This document shows positions 50,182 to 58,302 of a stretch of 64,000 nucleotides of DNA, one piece after another. Source of the DNA: Bacteroidia bacterium (lineage in GTDB: Bacteria; Bacteroidota; Bacteroidia; NS11-12g; UBA955); contig JAMNXP010000001.1 of the NCBI GenBank assembly GCA_023653095.1, positions 1-64,000 of the forward strand, given 5' to 3'. The translations under genes and the position numbers were made by a program. Numbering within the stretch: position 1 is the stretch's first letter; every line of letters starts with the position of its first letter. Under the pieces are notes generated by a model that worked only from the letters and a program-made list of their open reading frames with translations, searched no databases and was not told where the DNA came from.

Positions 50182-51273
50182 ATGGAGCTAAAAATCATCA
50201 ATAATTCATCGGAGTTTCACCCTGTGATAGATGTGATTTATCAAGGGGATCCCAATCACATTAAACATTTAGAATCTGATATTGACGCGGTTTTTGATCG
50301 TTCACACAAGAAATTCAAAAGAGGAGATGCTCAGCGTTGGGTGCTTTATGAAAACTCCAAGCCAATTGGGAGAATTGCTGCCTTTTACGAAGATAAAAAC
50401 GGCAAGCGTTTTGGTGGATGGGGATTTTTTGAATGCATCAACCATGACGATGCCGCGAAAAAGCTCATTTTAGAGGCTGAAAATTGGCTCAAACAACATA
50501 ATGCTGAGAAAATCCTTGCTCCGGTAAATTTTGGCTCTAGAGATGCTTATTGGGGACTTTTAATCAGTTCAACTACATACCCTAGTTATCAAGAGAACTA
50601 TCAGCCGGCTTACTATCAGAAATGGTTTGAAGAGTTGGGATACGGATTGGAAATTGAACAAACAACCTATGAGTTGGTGGAGAAAGACTTTAATATTGAG
50701 CGCTTTTCAAAAATAGCAGAGCGCACCATGGGAAATGCTCAATACCGCTTTGAAATTCTAGATTATTCCAAGTTAGATCAATTTGCAGCTGATTTTGTAA
50801 CGGTATACAACAAAGCTTGGACTTTTCACGAAGATTTTGAGCCTTTAGAGGTTGATGAAATACTCAAGAGATTCAAGTCTATGAAACCTGCGGTGATTCC
50901 AGAGATGATTGTCTTTGCTTACCACGAGCAAGAACCCATTGGTTTTCATGTAAATATTTTGGAGTTAAACAGCATTTTTAAGGATTTCGGGGGAAAGCTA
51001 ACGCTATGGAACAAAATGCGCTTTCTGTTGAGCAAAGGAAAGATTGACAGATGTCGCGGAGTGGTCTTCGGAATCATTCCTGAATATCACAACAAGGGGG
51101 TAGAAGCGGGCATGATCATGAAATCGTATGAAGGGGCAAAAAAAATTGAAAAAATTAAGAGCATCGAGTTGGCTTGGATAGGTGATTTTAATCCGAAGAT
51201 GCTCAGTATGTTAAGTTCGTTGGGAGCAAAGTTGACCAAGACTCACCACACCTATAGTAAAATATTTTCTTAA
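50182..51273 (+). CDS. GNAT-fold acetyltransferase-like protein
   Basis: 363 residues from ATG 50182, 5 nt after the previous stop; the longer frame would overlap that gene. The N-terminal half (KPIGRIAAFYEDKNGKRFGG, EAENWLKQHNAEKILAPVNF) and C-terminal half (EQEPIGFHVNILELNS, GVVFGIIPEYHNKGVEAGMI) both resemble GNAT folds, giving a two-domain protein. The second contains the acetyl-CoA-loop-like EYHNKGVEAG. Similar proteins are common as hypotheticals in Bacteroidota; no substrate can be named. Confidence 0.65.
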   Translation: MELKIINNSSEFHPVIDVIYQGDPNHIKHLESDIDAVFDRSHKKFKRGDAQRWVLYENSKPIGRIAAFYEDKNGKRFGGWGFFECINHDDAAKKLILEAENWLKQHNAEKILAPVNFGSRDAYWGLLISSTTYPSYQENYQPAYYQKWFEELGYGLEIEQTTYELVEKDFNIERFSKIAERTMGNAQYRFEILDYSKLDQFAADFVTVYNKAWTFHEDFEPLEVDEILKRFKSMKPAVIPEMIVFAYHEQEPIGFHVNILELNSIFKDFGGKLTLWNKMRFLLSKGKIDRCRGVVFGIIPEYHNKGVEAGMIMKSYEGAKKIEKIKSIELAWIGDFNPKMLSMLSSLGAKLTKTHHTYSKIFS

Positions 51274-51290
51274 TTTTTTTCAAGGGAGTA

Positions 51291-51321
51291 TTTGCATTTT
51301 TAAAAAATGGGTGTACCTTTG
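51291..51321 (+). promoter_or_regulatory. tRNA-Lys promoter
   Basis: TTTG (51291-51294), 19 bp, TACCTTTG (51314-51321), 20 nt before the tRNA 5' end. Exact consensus. Confidence 0.87.
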
Positions 51322-51341
51322 CAGTCCTTTAAAGAAGGAAC

Positions 51342-51417
51342 GATTCCGTAGCTCAGTTGGTAGAGCAATACACTTTTAATGTATGGGTCCTGGGTTCGAG
51401 TCCCAGCGGGATCACCA
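51342..51417 (+). tRNA. tRNA-Lys (anticodon TTT)
   Basis: Cloverleaf: acceptor GATTCCG/CGGGATC (one T-G pair), D-arm GCTC...GAGC, anticodon stem ATACA/TGTAT with loop CTTTTAA (anticodon TTT at 51375-51377), T-arm CTGGG TTCGAGT CCCAG, discriminator A (51414) and encoded CCA (51415-51417). It has its own promoter and terminator. Confidence 0.97.
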
Positions 51418-51419
51418 CC

Positions 51420-51451
51420 AAAAGCCTCAGAGAAATCTGAGGCTTTTTTTA
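51420..51451 (+). terminator. Intrinsic terminator after tRNA-Lys
   Basis: AAAGCCTCAGA (51421-51431), loop GAAA, TCTGAGGCTTT (51436-51446) and a T-run: a perfect 11-bp stem with GNRA tetraloop. Confidence 0.93.
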
Positions 51452-51586
51452 TTGCCCATTTTTTAAGTTTGTTTTTGTTTATTGTATTAAACAAAATTTG
51501 ATTTTTTGGTGGTTATAATAATCATTTTAGCAAAAGCATTGTCCATCCCAATCCTGTTCATTTAAACAATAAATTCGAATAAAAAT

Positions 51587-51662
51587 TGCTTATTTGATAC
51601 AAAAATGCACAAATAAGCACATTTGAACATATCGAATTTGTATATATTTGTATAAATAAGCA
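51587..51662 (+). promoter_or_regulatory. Palindromic operator-like sites around the DUF4143 ATPase promoter
   Basis: TGCTTATTTG (51587-51596) and its exact reverse complement CAAATAAGCA (51610-51619) form a 10-bp interrupted palindrome. A third half-site AAATAAGCA (51654-51662) lies 5 nt before the ATG. Between them is a promoter-like pair TTTG (51622-51625), 17 bp, TATATTTG (51643-51650). The layout (two sites upstream of -33, one at the transcription start) is that of a repressor-looped or autoregulated promoter; the regulator is unknown. Confidence 0.55.
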
Positions 51663-51667
51663 TAAAA

Positions 51668-53143
51668 ATGAAATCTTTAGCCCTTATTCCTTACAATAAA
51701 ATCACTGACCGGCTTAAATTTGAAAACCCTTGGTGGGTGTCCAAACATATTGCACCTTTTTATTATTCCATGAGAAAGAGATTGTATTTCAATCTTTTTT
51801 ATCCTTTTGTCACCAATACCGAAATTAGAAGAGCATTGGTTCTTATGGGCCCAAGACGCGTTGGAAAAACCGTCATGCTTTACCACAGCATTGAACAACT
51901 TCTCCGCGATGGTGTGCCTTCAAATAAGATCTTTTTCATTGGCATGGATAATCCCGTTTATGTGAATTTAGGTTTAGATGATTTACTTGACCTTTGTAAA
52001 CAGTCTCTGAAAATAGATGACCTAAATGGTTGTTTTGTCTTCTTCGATGAAATTCAATACCTCAAAGATTGGGAACGGCACCTCAAAGTGCTTGTAGACA
52101 CTTATCCCCATACCAAATTCATTGCATCCGGTTCTGCAGCGGCCGCACTGAAATGGCACAGCACCGAAAGTGGGGCAGGGCGCTTTACCGATTTTATGCT
52201 TCCCCCCCTCACGTTTCAAGAATTTATTCATCTCAAAGAAATGGATCATCTGCTGCTTGATCCTCCCGCGTCATACGGTGGCATGAAACCTCGTTATCAG
52301 TTAACCCACGATGTCAATTCCCTAAATGCGGAGTTCATTCAATATTTGAATTTCGGGGGATATCCTGAAGTCGTGTTGTCTGGGAAAATCCAAAACGACA
52401 TGAACAGGTACATAAAAAGTGACATAGTTGATAAGGTGCTTTTGCGCGATTTACCCAGTATTTACGGTATTCGAGATGTTCAAGAACTGAATCGATTTTT
52501 TACCTACCTCGCCTTCAATACGGCCAACGAGTTTTCATACGAAACCATGTCAAAACAAAGCGGAATCCAAAAAGAAACCCTCAAGAAATACTTGGAATAT
52601 TTGGAGTCGGCCTTCTTGATTAAGGTAATTAACAAAGTAGATTTCAACGCCAAGCGACTAAAACGGGTGACCAGTTTTAAGGTGTATTTGACCAATCCTT
52701 CTTTGAGAACCGCTTTATTTTCACCTGTCAGAGAAACTGACGAAGAAATGGGTAATTTGGTTGAAACTGCCTTGTTTTCTCAGTGGTTGCATAGAGAACA
52801 TTTGAATTTAACTTACGCCAATTGGAAAGACGGGAGGAATGAAGGCGAAGTAGACATGGTTTTGGTTGATAATGCCAAGTTTTCGCCCATGTGGGCTGCG
52901 GAAATAAAATGGAGTAATCGCTATATTGAGCATCCTAAAGAACTAAAAAGTCTCCTAAAATTTTGCGAAAATCACCAATTAAACAAGGCATTGGTTACTA
53001 CCATCAATCAAACCAATACCAAAGAAATAAACGGAATTTCACTGCTTTTTATACCCGCATCGGTATATGCTTACAACATTGGGAATGCAACATTGACCAT
53101 TAAACATGATAGTGAAACCCAATTTTTGAACCTATTATTGTAA
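51668..53143 (+). CDS. AAA-type ATPase with DUF4143 domain
   Basis: 491 residues. Walker A GPRRVGKTVML, Walker B-like FVFFDEIQYL, sensor IASGSAAAAL (family AAA_14), then a middle winged-helix-like part (NTANEFSYETMSKQSGIQKE with TLKKYLEYLESAFLI). The DUF4143 C-terminus has a PD-(D/E)xK-like pattern (EGEVDMVLVDN ... AAEIKWSNRY). These ATPases are common in Bacteroidota and archaea and are often mobile; function unproven. The operator-like sites upstream and the long AT-rich leader suggest tight regulation. The symporter gene starts 4 bp after it. Confidence 0.85.
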   Translation: MKSLALIPYNKITDRLKFENPWWVSKHIAPFYYSMRKRLYFNLFYPFVTNTEIRRALVLMGPRRVGKTVMLYHSIEQLLRDGVPSNKIFFIGMDNPVYVNLGLDDLLDLCKQSLKIDDLNGCFVFFDEIQYLKDWERHLKVLVDTYPHTKFIASGSAAAALKWHSTESGAGRFTDFMLPPLTFQEFIHLKEMDHLLLDPPASYGGMKPRYQLTHDVNSLNAEFIQYLNFGGYPEVVLSGKIQNDMNRYIKSDIVDKVLLRDLPSIYGIRDVQELNRFFTYLAFNTANEFSYETMSKQSGIQKETLKKYLEYLESAFLIKVINKVDFNAKRLKRVTSFKVYLTNPSLRTALFSPVRETDEEMGNLVETALFSQWLHREHLNLTYANWKDGRNEGEVDMVLVDNAKFSPMWAAEIKWSNRYIEHPKELKSLLKFCENHQLNKALVTTINQTNTKEINGISLLFIPASVYAYNIGNATLTIKHDSETQFLNLLL

Positions 53144-53147
53144 CTCA

Positions 53148-54413
53148 ATGAAAAAATCAGGGCACACCTTGACCTACATCATTCTCGGAGCCATGTTGGT
53201 GGGAGTGGTAACTGGTCAATTTCTTTTCATGCATTTCGATGTAAACAATGACAGTCAACTCCTCGGAGATGAACTAACCAAAGCCAAAGATATTGCTGCC
53301 TATTTCAAGCTTTTAACCACCCATATTTTCTTGCGCCCGGTACAAATGACCATTGCACCCTTGGTATTGACAACCCTGATTGCAGGCATTGCGAAAATGG
53401 ACGACATCAAAACCGTGGGTAGAGTAGGAGGACGAAGCATGATTTGGTTCCTGTCTGCTTCGCTGGTTTCCTTGTTTTTAGGTTTGGTTTTGGTGAACTA
53501 TTTTCAACCCGGCGTCAATGCCAATTTCGGAGCTACAGACGCTTCATCGGTAGGAGATATAGTGGGAAAAACTCAAGGATTTAGTTTGCAAAACTTCCTT
53601 GAACATGTTTTTCCAATGAGCGTTTTCGAAGCCCTTGCCCACAACGAAATACTTCAAATTGTATTGTTTGCCGTGCTTTTTGCCATCGCACTCAATCAAA
53701 CCGGTGAAAAAGCCAAGCCCATCATTGATGCCCTTGATACTATTGGCAAAGCCATCCTAAAAATTGTGGGCTATGTTATGTGGTTGGCGCCTTTGGGTGT
53801 ATTTGGTGGAATTACAGCCATCATTGCTGTTAAGGGACTTGTAATTCTGAAGTTATACAAAGATTATCTCATCTATTTCTATACAGGAATTGGATTGTTA
53901 TGGATTCTTCTTCTGGGTGTGGGATATTTAATCTTGAAGGGAAGATTATGGACTTTGATATCACATTTGCGCAACCCTCTAATGGTGGCATTTAGCACCA
54001 CCAGCAGCGAAGCGGTATTTCCCAAACTCAGCCAAGAATTGGAGAATTTCGGATGCAAAAAGAAAGTGGTGAGTTTTGTGCTTCCATTGGGATATAGTTT
54101 CAACCTAGACGGCTCCATGATGTACATGACCTTTGCGAGTATTTTTATTGCACAGGCCTATAATGTTCCATTGAGCCTAGGTACTCAATTAACCATGTTG
54201 CTTGTGTTAATGCTTACTTCAAAAGGAATTGCAGGAGTACCACGAGCCTCCTTAGTGGTAGTGGCTGCTACTTGCTCCATGTTTAACATTCCAGTTGAAG
54301 GAATAGCGTTGATTCTGCCTATTGATCATTTTTGCGATATGGGAAGAAGTATGACCAACGTTCTAGGCAACGGTTTGGCTATCTCAGCCATCGATAAATG
54401 GGAGAAAGAGTGA
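53148..54413 (+). CDS. Dicarboxylate/amino acid:cation symporter (DAACS family)
   Basis: 421 residues with about eight helices plus two re-entrant loops. Family motifs: TIAPLVLTTLIAGIAKMDD, the serine-rich AFSTTSSEAVFPKL loop (HP1), and MMYMTFASIFIAQAYNVPLS (TM7). The C-terminus has GIAGVPRASLVVVAATCS (HP2) and LPIDHFCDMGRSMTNVLGN (TM8). Na+- or H+-coupled import of glutamate, aspartate or C4-dicarboxylates. Four bases after the DUF4143 gene. A converging thioredoxin-like gene ends at the next base. Confidence 0.93.
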   Translation: MKKSGHTLTYIILGAMLVGVVTGQFLFMHFDVNNDSQLLGDELTKAKDIAAYFKLLTTHIFLRPVQMTIAPLVLTTLIAGIAKMDDIKTVGRVGGRSMIWFLSASLVSLFLGLVLVNYFQPGVNANFGATDASSVGDIVGKTQGFSLQNFLEHVFPMSVFEALAHNEILQIVLFAVLFAIALNQTGEKAKPIIDALDTIGKAILKIVGYVMWLAPLGVFGGITAIIAVKGLVILKLYKDYLIYFYTGIGLLWILLLGVGYLILKGRLWTLISHLRNPLMVAFSTTSSEAVFPKLSQELENFGCKKKVVSFVLPLGYSFNLDGSMMYMTFASIFIAQAYNVPLSLGTQLTMLLVLMLTSKGIAGVPRASLVVVAATCSMFNIPVEGIALILPIDHFCDMGRSMTNVLGNGLAISAIDKWEKE

Positions 54414-54977
54414 TCAACTAATTAGTTCCATTAGCTCACTAACCGTGCTTTGTTGCTTGTCTTTTGCGTACCACTTGTGCAATTCTTCGATGTAATTTGC
54501 CGCAGTTTCTGGGTCTGACTTTAATTTAATGACCATCTCTTGTGCTACTTTAGGACGTGGTCCCCAGTCGTTAATTAACGCAAAATGTTCATCCAATTGT
54601 ATCAATTTCGGCACAGACATTCCTCCATTGGTTAAATGGGCTTGCATCAAATCTGGAACTTCGTCTCTGTAAACCAAACGGAAGTTTATTTTTCCTTGAC
54701 TTGCTTGAGCTATTTTGGCCATCACGGGAACAATTTGGGATGCATCACCACACCAATGTTCTGAAATAACCAACCAGGTTCTAGGACTGCACTCTTGAGC
54801 TAATTTGATTTGTTCTTCCGATAACTCAAAAGTTCTATCCAATCGGCTGCTTCTGTGTTGGTTCATGGGTATGTATTCTCCGTAATGGTAATCACTCGGA
54901 TTCTCACTTTTTTTAATAAATAATTCTTGATAAGACACATAGTCAACCGACTCACTCACATATTTAGAATAATCCAT
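54414..54977 (-). CDS. Thioredoxin-fold protein (single-Cys, WCGDA motif)
   Basis: 187 residues from ATG 54977 (MDYSKYVSESVDYVSYQELF). TWLVISEHWCGDASQIVPVM gives a thioredoxin-like fold with WCGD in place of WCGPC, so one active-site Cys remains. VPKLIQLDEHFALINDWGPR fits the cis-Pro region. Such thioredoxin family proteins are common in Bacteroidota; a bacilliredoxin-like or thiol-peroxidase-linked role is only a guess, though bshC in this window shows bacillithiol is made. The upstream in-frame TTG at 54995 is less likely. Confidence 0.8.
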   Translation of the reverse strand: MDYSKYVSESVDYVSYQELFIKKSENPSDYHYGEYIPMNQHRSSRLDRTFELSEEQIKLAQECSPRTWLVISEHWCGDASQIVPVMAKIAQASQGKINFRLVYRDEVPDLMQAHLTNGGMSVPKLIQLDEHFALINDWGPRPKVAQEMVIKLKSDPETAANYIEELHKWYAKDKQQSTVSELMELIS

Positions 54978-54999
54978 ATGAAAATTACAATTCAAGGAA

Positions 55000-55007
55000 T
55001 ATCTTTG
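55000..55007 (+). promoter_or_regulatory. -7 box 5 nt before the 55013 gene ATG
   Basis: TATCTTTG, exact match, 5 nt before ATG 55013; TATG at the -33 position is a one-mismatch TTTG. Confidence 0.45.
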
Positions 55008-55012
55008 TTCAT

Positions 55013-55738
55013 ATGCGTTTGCTCATTTTTGTCTTTACTCTATTGATTGCACCTTGCAGTTTTTCACAGAGTACTTTTGATGGAACCTTAAACTTTGGTC
55101 AATCTAAACGATTAAATTACGAATTAACAGTACAAAAATTAGAATTAGGTGTTCATGACTATCTTCTGAGAGTTGACAGTTTAGCCTTGAATGAGCAAGT
55201 GCTGATTAAATTACTTAATCCGGTAACATCCAAGAAAACAAAACACTGGAAAAACTGTCAAACCTTGGTATACAAGGTTAAGATTGGTAGGAAACCTGAA
55301 TTTTTTGTCGTGCAATTTACCACCGAACCAACATTGTTAGGCGTTAAACAGTTCATTTACGTGAGATTCAATCATCAGACATGGGGCGAACTTTTAAAAC
55401 CAGTCGTTTCAGCCTACTTGGGCGATCAGCCACTGAAATATAACTTCCATCAATTGGGGAATATTACTAACAAGGAATTGGTGTTTATCACTCTTGATGA
55501 TTTTAAATATGCTACTTATCAGACCATCAAGAAAAAAGACGTTTTCAATGATAAAGTGTCTGTTGATGTTAAAGTTCCTGCACCTCCTTACTTAGCTAAT
55601 ACGAATCCTTTTTGGATATTTCGCGCCATGAATACTGCTGATGAATGCTCCATTTATATTCCGTCTCTTGGTCATTCATTCCTAATTAGCAGTGAAATGT
55701 TGGTGGTAATATCCACCCTAAATGCTGTTCCGTTGTGA
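55013..55738 (+). CDS. Hypothetical exported protein
   Basis: 241 residues with a signal peptide (MRLLIFVFTLLIAPCSFSQ). The mature part is strand-rich (LNYELTVQKLELGVHDYLLR, FFVVQFTTEPTLLGVKQFIY) and contains a Pro-rich stretch (VKVPAPPYLANTNPFW). No domain recognised. It has its own promoter-like box and is separated from the next gene by 68 bp. Confidence 0.65.
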   Translation: MRLLIFVFTLLIAPCSFSQSTFDGTLNFGQSKRLNYELTVQKLELGVHDYLLRVDSLALNEQVLIKLLNPVTSKKTKHWKNCQTLVYKVKIGRKPEFFVVQFTTEPTLLGVKQFIYVRFNHQTWGELLKPVVSAYLGDQPLKYNFHQLGNITNKELVFITLDDFKYATYQTIKKKDVFNDKVSVDVKVPAPPYLANTNPFWIFRAMNTADECSIYIPSLGHSFLISSEMLVVISTLNAVPL

Positions 55739-55793
55739 TTTGAGTAATTTTGATACTGACATAAATGTGACAGTAGTGGAATTCTAGTGGTAA

Positions 55794-55801
55794 TACATTT
55801 G
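55794..55801 (+). promoter_or_regulatory. -7 box 5 nt before the 55807 gene ATG
   Basis: TACATTTG, exact TAnnTTTG match, 5 nt before ATG 55807; no clear -33 TTTG. Confidence 0.4.
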
Positions 55802-55806
55802 CCCCA

Positions 55807-56508
55807 ATGAAATGGGTTTATTACATTCCTATTGGCACACTTCTGATGTCTATGGTTTTCTCTTTTGTGCTCTTTAGACATTTTAAAAACAAACATCAAG
55901 CAACCTATGTTCTTTGGTGGTTGATTGGTGTATTGTCTTATGGTGCAGGAACTCTCACTGAAAGTCTGAATACGTTAATTGGATGGTCTGAAATGAATTT
56001 TAAGTGGTGGTATATTACCGGCGCATTGCTCGGCGGAGCACCTCTTGCACAAGGAACCGTTTATCTTTTATTATCAAAAAAAGCAGCAAACTTTTTATCG
56101 TTAATTTTAGTTTCTGTGATAGTCATAGCAGGAATCTTTGTTTGGCTATCTCCTGTAAATTTAAGTTTGGTTGAACCCCACAGAATGTCGGGAAAGGTTT
56201 TAGAATGGCAGTGGGTGAGGAGTTTTTCCCCATTCATAAATATCTATGCATTGGCCTTTCTTGTAGGGGGAGCCATTTATTCAGCTGTGAAGTATTTTCA
56301 GTCTCAAGGTAGTAGTTCGAGATTTTGGGGTAATTTACTGATCGCGTTTGGAGGACTGTTACCAGGAATAGGAGGCAGTTTTACCCGATTTGGTTATGTG
56401 GAGGTATTGTATATTACGGAATTTACAGGCCTTGTTTTGATAATTTGGGCCTACCGACTGATGCGAAAAGATTCTTCCAAATCTATACACAGTCAACAAA
56501 AAAATTGA
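55807..56508 (+). CDS. Seven-helix integral membrane protein, unknown
   Basis: 233 residues with seven hydrophobic helices (e.g. YIPIGTLLMSMVFSFVLF, VLWWLIGVLSYGAGTL, FLSLILVSVIVIAGIFVWL, FTGLVLIIWAYRL). Conserved-looking polar positions sit within helices (GAGTLTESLNTL, GALLGGAPLAQGTVYLLL). Small size and no transport signature; not a microbial rhodopsin, since there is no Lys in helix G. Stands alone between an exported protein and the pirin gene. No function can be given. Confidence 0.6.
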   Translation: MKWVYYIPIGTLLMSMVFSFVLFRHFKNKHQATYVLWWLIGVLSYGAGTLTESLNTLIGWSEMNFKWWYITGALLGGAPLAQGTVYLLLSKKAANFLSLILVSVIVIAGIFVWLSPVNLSLVEPHRMSGKVLEWQWVRSFSPFINIYALAFLVGGAIYSAVKYFQSQGSSSRFWGNLLIAFGGLLPGIGGSFTRFGYVEVLYITEFTGLVLIIWAYRLMRKDSSKSIHSQQKN

Positions 56509-56535
56509 ATTACAAACCAAAAGCCCTTATATTTG
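56504..56535 (+). promoter_or_regulatory. Pirin gene promoter
   Basis: ATTG (56504-56507), 20 bp, TATATTTG (56528-56535), 21 nt before ATG 56557. The -33 box overlaps the end of the upstream gene. Confidence 0.6.
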
Positions 56536-56556
56536 TTTGAACAAATAATAAATCTC

Positions 56557-57432
56557 ATGAAAAGAAAAGACTTCATCAAAAAGAGCGTGCTGGGAACCGC
56601 AGTTTTGGCATCTGGCGCGGCAGCAGCGGAAATCATCAAAAACAACATCGATGAACTTCAACCTTTAAATATTTTGGGATTCAATCATATCAAAAACACA
56701 GAATCAAAAGTCATGGAAAATCTTGTTTTGCATAAATCTTCTTCCCGTGGATTGGCCGATCACGGGTGGCTAAAAAGCCATCACACTTTCAGTTTTGCCA
56801 ATTATTACAATCCCGAAAGAATGCATTTTGGAGTGCTCAGAGTATTGAACGACGATACGGTTGCTGCTGGAATGGGATTTGGTACACATCCTCATGACAA
56901 CATGGAAATCATCAGCATTCCCTTAGAAGGTGACTTAGAGCATAAAGATTCCATGGGAAATGTAGCTACCATCAAACATGGAGAAATCCAAGTGATGAGT
57001 GCTGGAACCGGAATTACCCACAGCGAATACAATCGCAACAAAGACAAGCAAGTGAAGTTTCTTCAAATCTGGGTTTTTCCCAACAAGAAGAACGTAAAAC
57101 CAAGATATGATCAAATAACCCTGAATCTTGCGGATAGGCAGAATAAACTACAGCAAATATTGTCACCCAATGCTGATGACGAAGGTGTTTGGATTCATCA
57201 AGATGCCTGGTTTCATCTTGGCAAATTTGACGAAAACTTTAAAACCACTTACACCATCAAAAAACCAGGAAATGGGGTATATGCTTTTGTAATTAAGGGA
57301 GATTTTCAAATAAACGGACAAGATCTCGAACACCGAGATGGATTGGGTATTTGGAATATTGATCAGTTGGAGATTACTGCTCAATCTAATCAAGCTGAGA
57401 TCTTATTGATGGAAGTGCCCCTAAATCTGTAA
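56557..57432 (+). CDS. Pirin-family protein with N-terminal export-like sequence
   Basis: 291 residues from ATG 56557. The pirin bicupin core has the metal site H-x-H (FGTHPHDNMEIISIPLEGDL) and SAGTGITHSEYN, as in quercetin 2,3-dioxygenase-like pirins. The unusual part is the first ~50 residues: MKRKDFIKKSVLGTAVLASG looks like a Tat- or Sec-type signal with a K-R-K-D-F-I-K-K core instead of a twin Arg. A cytosolic form could start at the internal ATG 56713 (MENLVLHKSSSRG), the usual N-terminus of pirins. Substrate unknown. Confidence 0.82.
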   Translation: MKRKDFIKKSVLGTAVLASGAAAAEIIKNNIDELQPLNILGFNHIKNTESKVMENLVLHKSSSRGLADHGWLKSHHTFSFANYYNPERMHFGVLRVLNDDTVAAGMGFGTHPHDNMEIISIPLEGDLEHKDSMGNVATIKHGEIQVMSAGTGITHSEYNRNKDKQVKFLQIWVFPNKKNVKPRYDQITLNLADRQNKLQQILSPNADDEGVWIHQDAWFHLGKFDENFKTTYTIKKPGNGVYAFVIKGDFQINGQDLEHRDGLGIWNIDQLEITAQSNQAEILLMEVPLNL

Positions 57433-57437
57433 GATTA

Positions 57438-57468
57438 TTTGGATTCATTCTAAATAGATTTAAATTTG
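57438..57468 (+). promoter_or_regulatory. Promoter of the AraC-family regulator, leaderless arrangement
   Basis: TTTG (57438-57441), exactly 19 bp, TAAATTTG (57461-57468), then 6 nt to ATG 57475. A full consensus promoter with a start codon at the expected transcription start. Confidence 0.75.
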
Positions 57469-57474
57469 TATCTG

Positions 57475-58227
57475 ATGTTGAGCGTTGCATTTGATACAGG
57501 TGTTGCATTAATTATTGATGAAGGTTTAAATAATTTTCTTGAGAAGAGTTATTTTGAAGTCGAAAAATCAACACATTTTCTACGATTAGAATTTCATTTA
57601 ACGCCTCAAGATTCTTTATTTTCTTTGTCCAATTACACTGTATTATTTATTACTTACACAGATCCTATTTGGACCCAGTTCAATCACAATCCATTGTATT
57701 CGAAATTCAATGCAATTCAAGGCGTGAGATACTATTTGCCTTGTGAAATGCATAGTTCAATCAGCGGTATAATTGGTGTAAATCCCAATGATACATTGTG
57801 TGAAATGAAATATACTTCAATTGCATTAGAAACATTAATCTCAGCAATTCAGTTTGTTGAAAAATTAACTTCAAATTGTAACTCATGTAATTTGGTTCAG
57901 CAGAGTTCATTAAATGCGAATTATCTGCAAGGCGCTATGCAAATTATTCAAAGTCGATATACAGAGAAATTAACCATTCCCGAGTTAGCCAAAGAAATAG
58001 GTACTAATCAATGTTATTTAAAAAAAGGATTTAAACTTAAATTTGGTGACACTATTTTTGGGACGATCACCAAAATGCGGATGATAAAAGCTAATGAATT
58101 AATTCGCACTGATAGTAATAAGAAATTATCAGAAATTGCAGAAGAAGTAGGATATTCTTCGTTGAGTAGTTTTAGCACTGCTTTCAAGCAATATTGGGGT
58201 TATTCTCCCCAGGAATTAAAAAGATAA
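57475..58227 (+). CDS. AraC-family transcriptional regulator
   Basis: 250 residues from ATG 57475. An N-terminal ~150-residue sensing part precedes two helix-turn-helices at ~155-250 (KLTIPELAKEIGTNQCYLKK; KLSEIAEEVGYSSLSSFSTA, FKQYWGYSPQELKR). It resembles PchR/YbtA-like regulators that sense siderophores. The next gene, in the same direction, is a TonB-dependent siderophore receptor, its likely target. The 75-bp gap between them holds a TTCCCG direct repeat that may be its binding site. Confidence 0.88.
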   Translation: MLSVAFDTGVALIIDEGLNNFLEKSYFEVEKSTHFLRLEFHLTPQDSLFSLSNYTVLFITYTDPIWTQFNHNPLYSKFNAIQGVRYYLPCEMHSSISGIIGVNPNDTLCEMKYTSIALETLISAIQFVEKLTSNCNSCNLVQQSSLNANYLQGAMQIIQSRYTEKLTIPELAKEIGTNQCYLKKGFKLKFGDTIFGTITKMRMIKANELIRTDSNKKLSEIAEEVGYSSLSSFSTAFKQYWGYSPQELKR

Positions 58228-58249
58228 ATTCCTAAAATCGAAAAGAAGT

Positions 58250-58273
58250 TTCCCGATTTCGAAATTCCCGCAA
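58250..58273 (+). promoter_or_regulatory. Direct repeat upstream of the siderophore receptor, candidate AraC site
   Basis: TTCCCGATTTC (starts 58250) and TTCCCGCAATTTC (starts 58265) are direct repeats 15 bp apart, ~30 bp before ATG 58303. AraC-type regulators bind direct repeats, but the 15-bp period is shorter than the usual ~20. Confidence 0.35.
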
Positions 58274-58302
58274 TTTCTGTTTCACAAACTTTGCGGCTGA
58301 TT

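Noticed and set aside
51300-51494. 64-codon minus-strand frame over tRNA-Lys
   Set aside because: A well-known type of spurious frame antisense to a tRNA; the cloverleaf explains the sequence.
55807-56508. Seven-helix protein as a rhodopsin partner of the retinal-forming fusion
   Set aside because: The last helix lacks the Schiff-base Lys and no DxxxxT/E helix C pattern is present.
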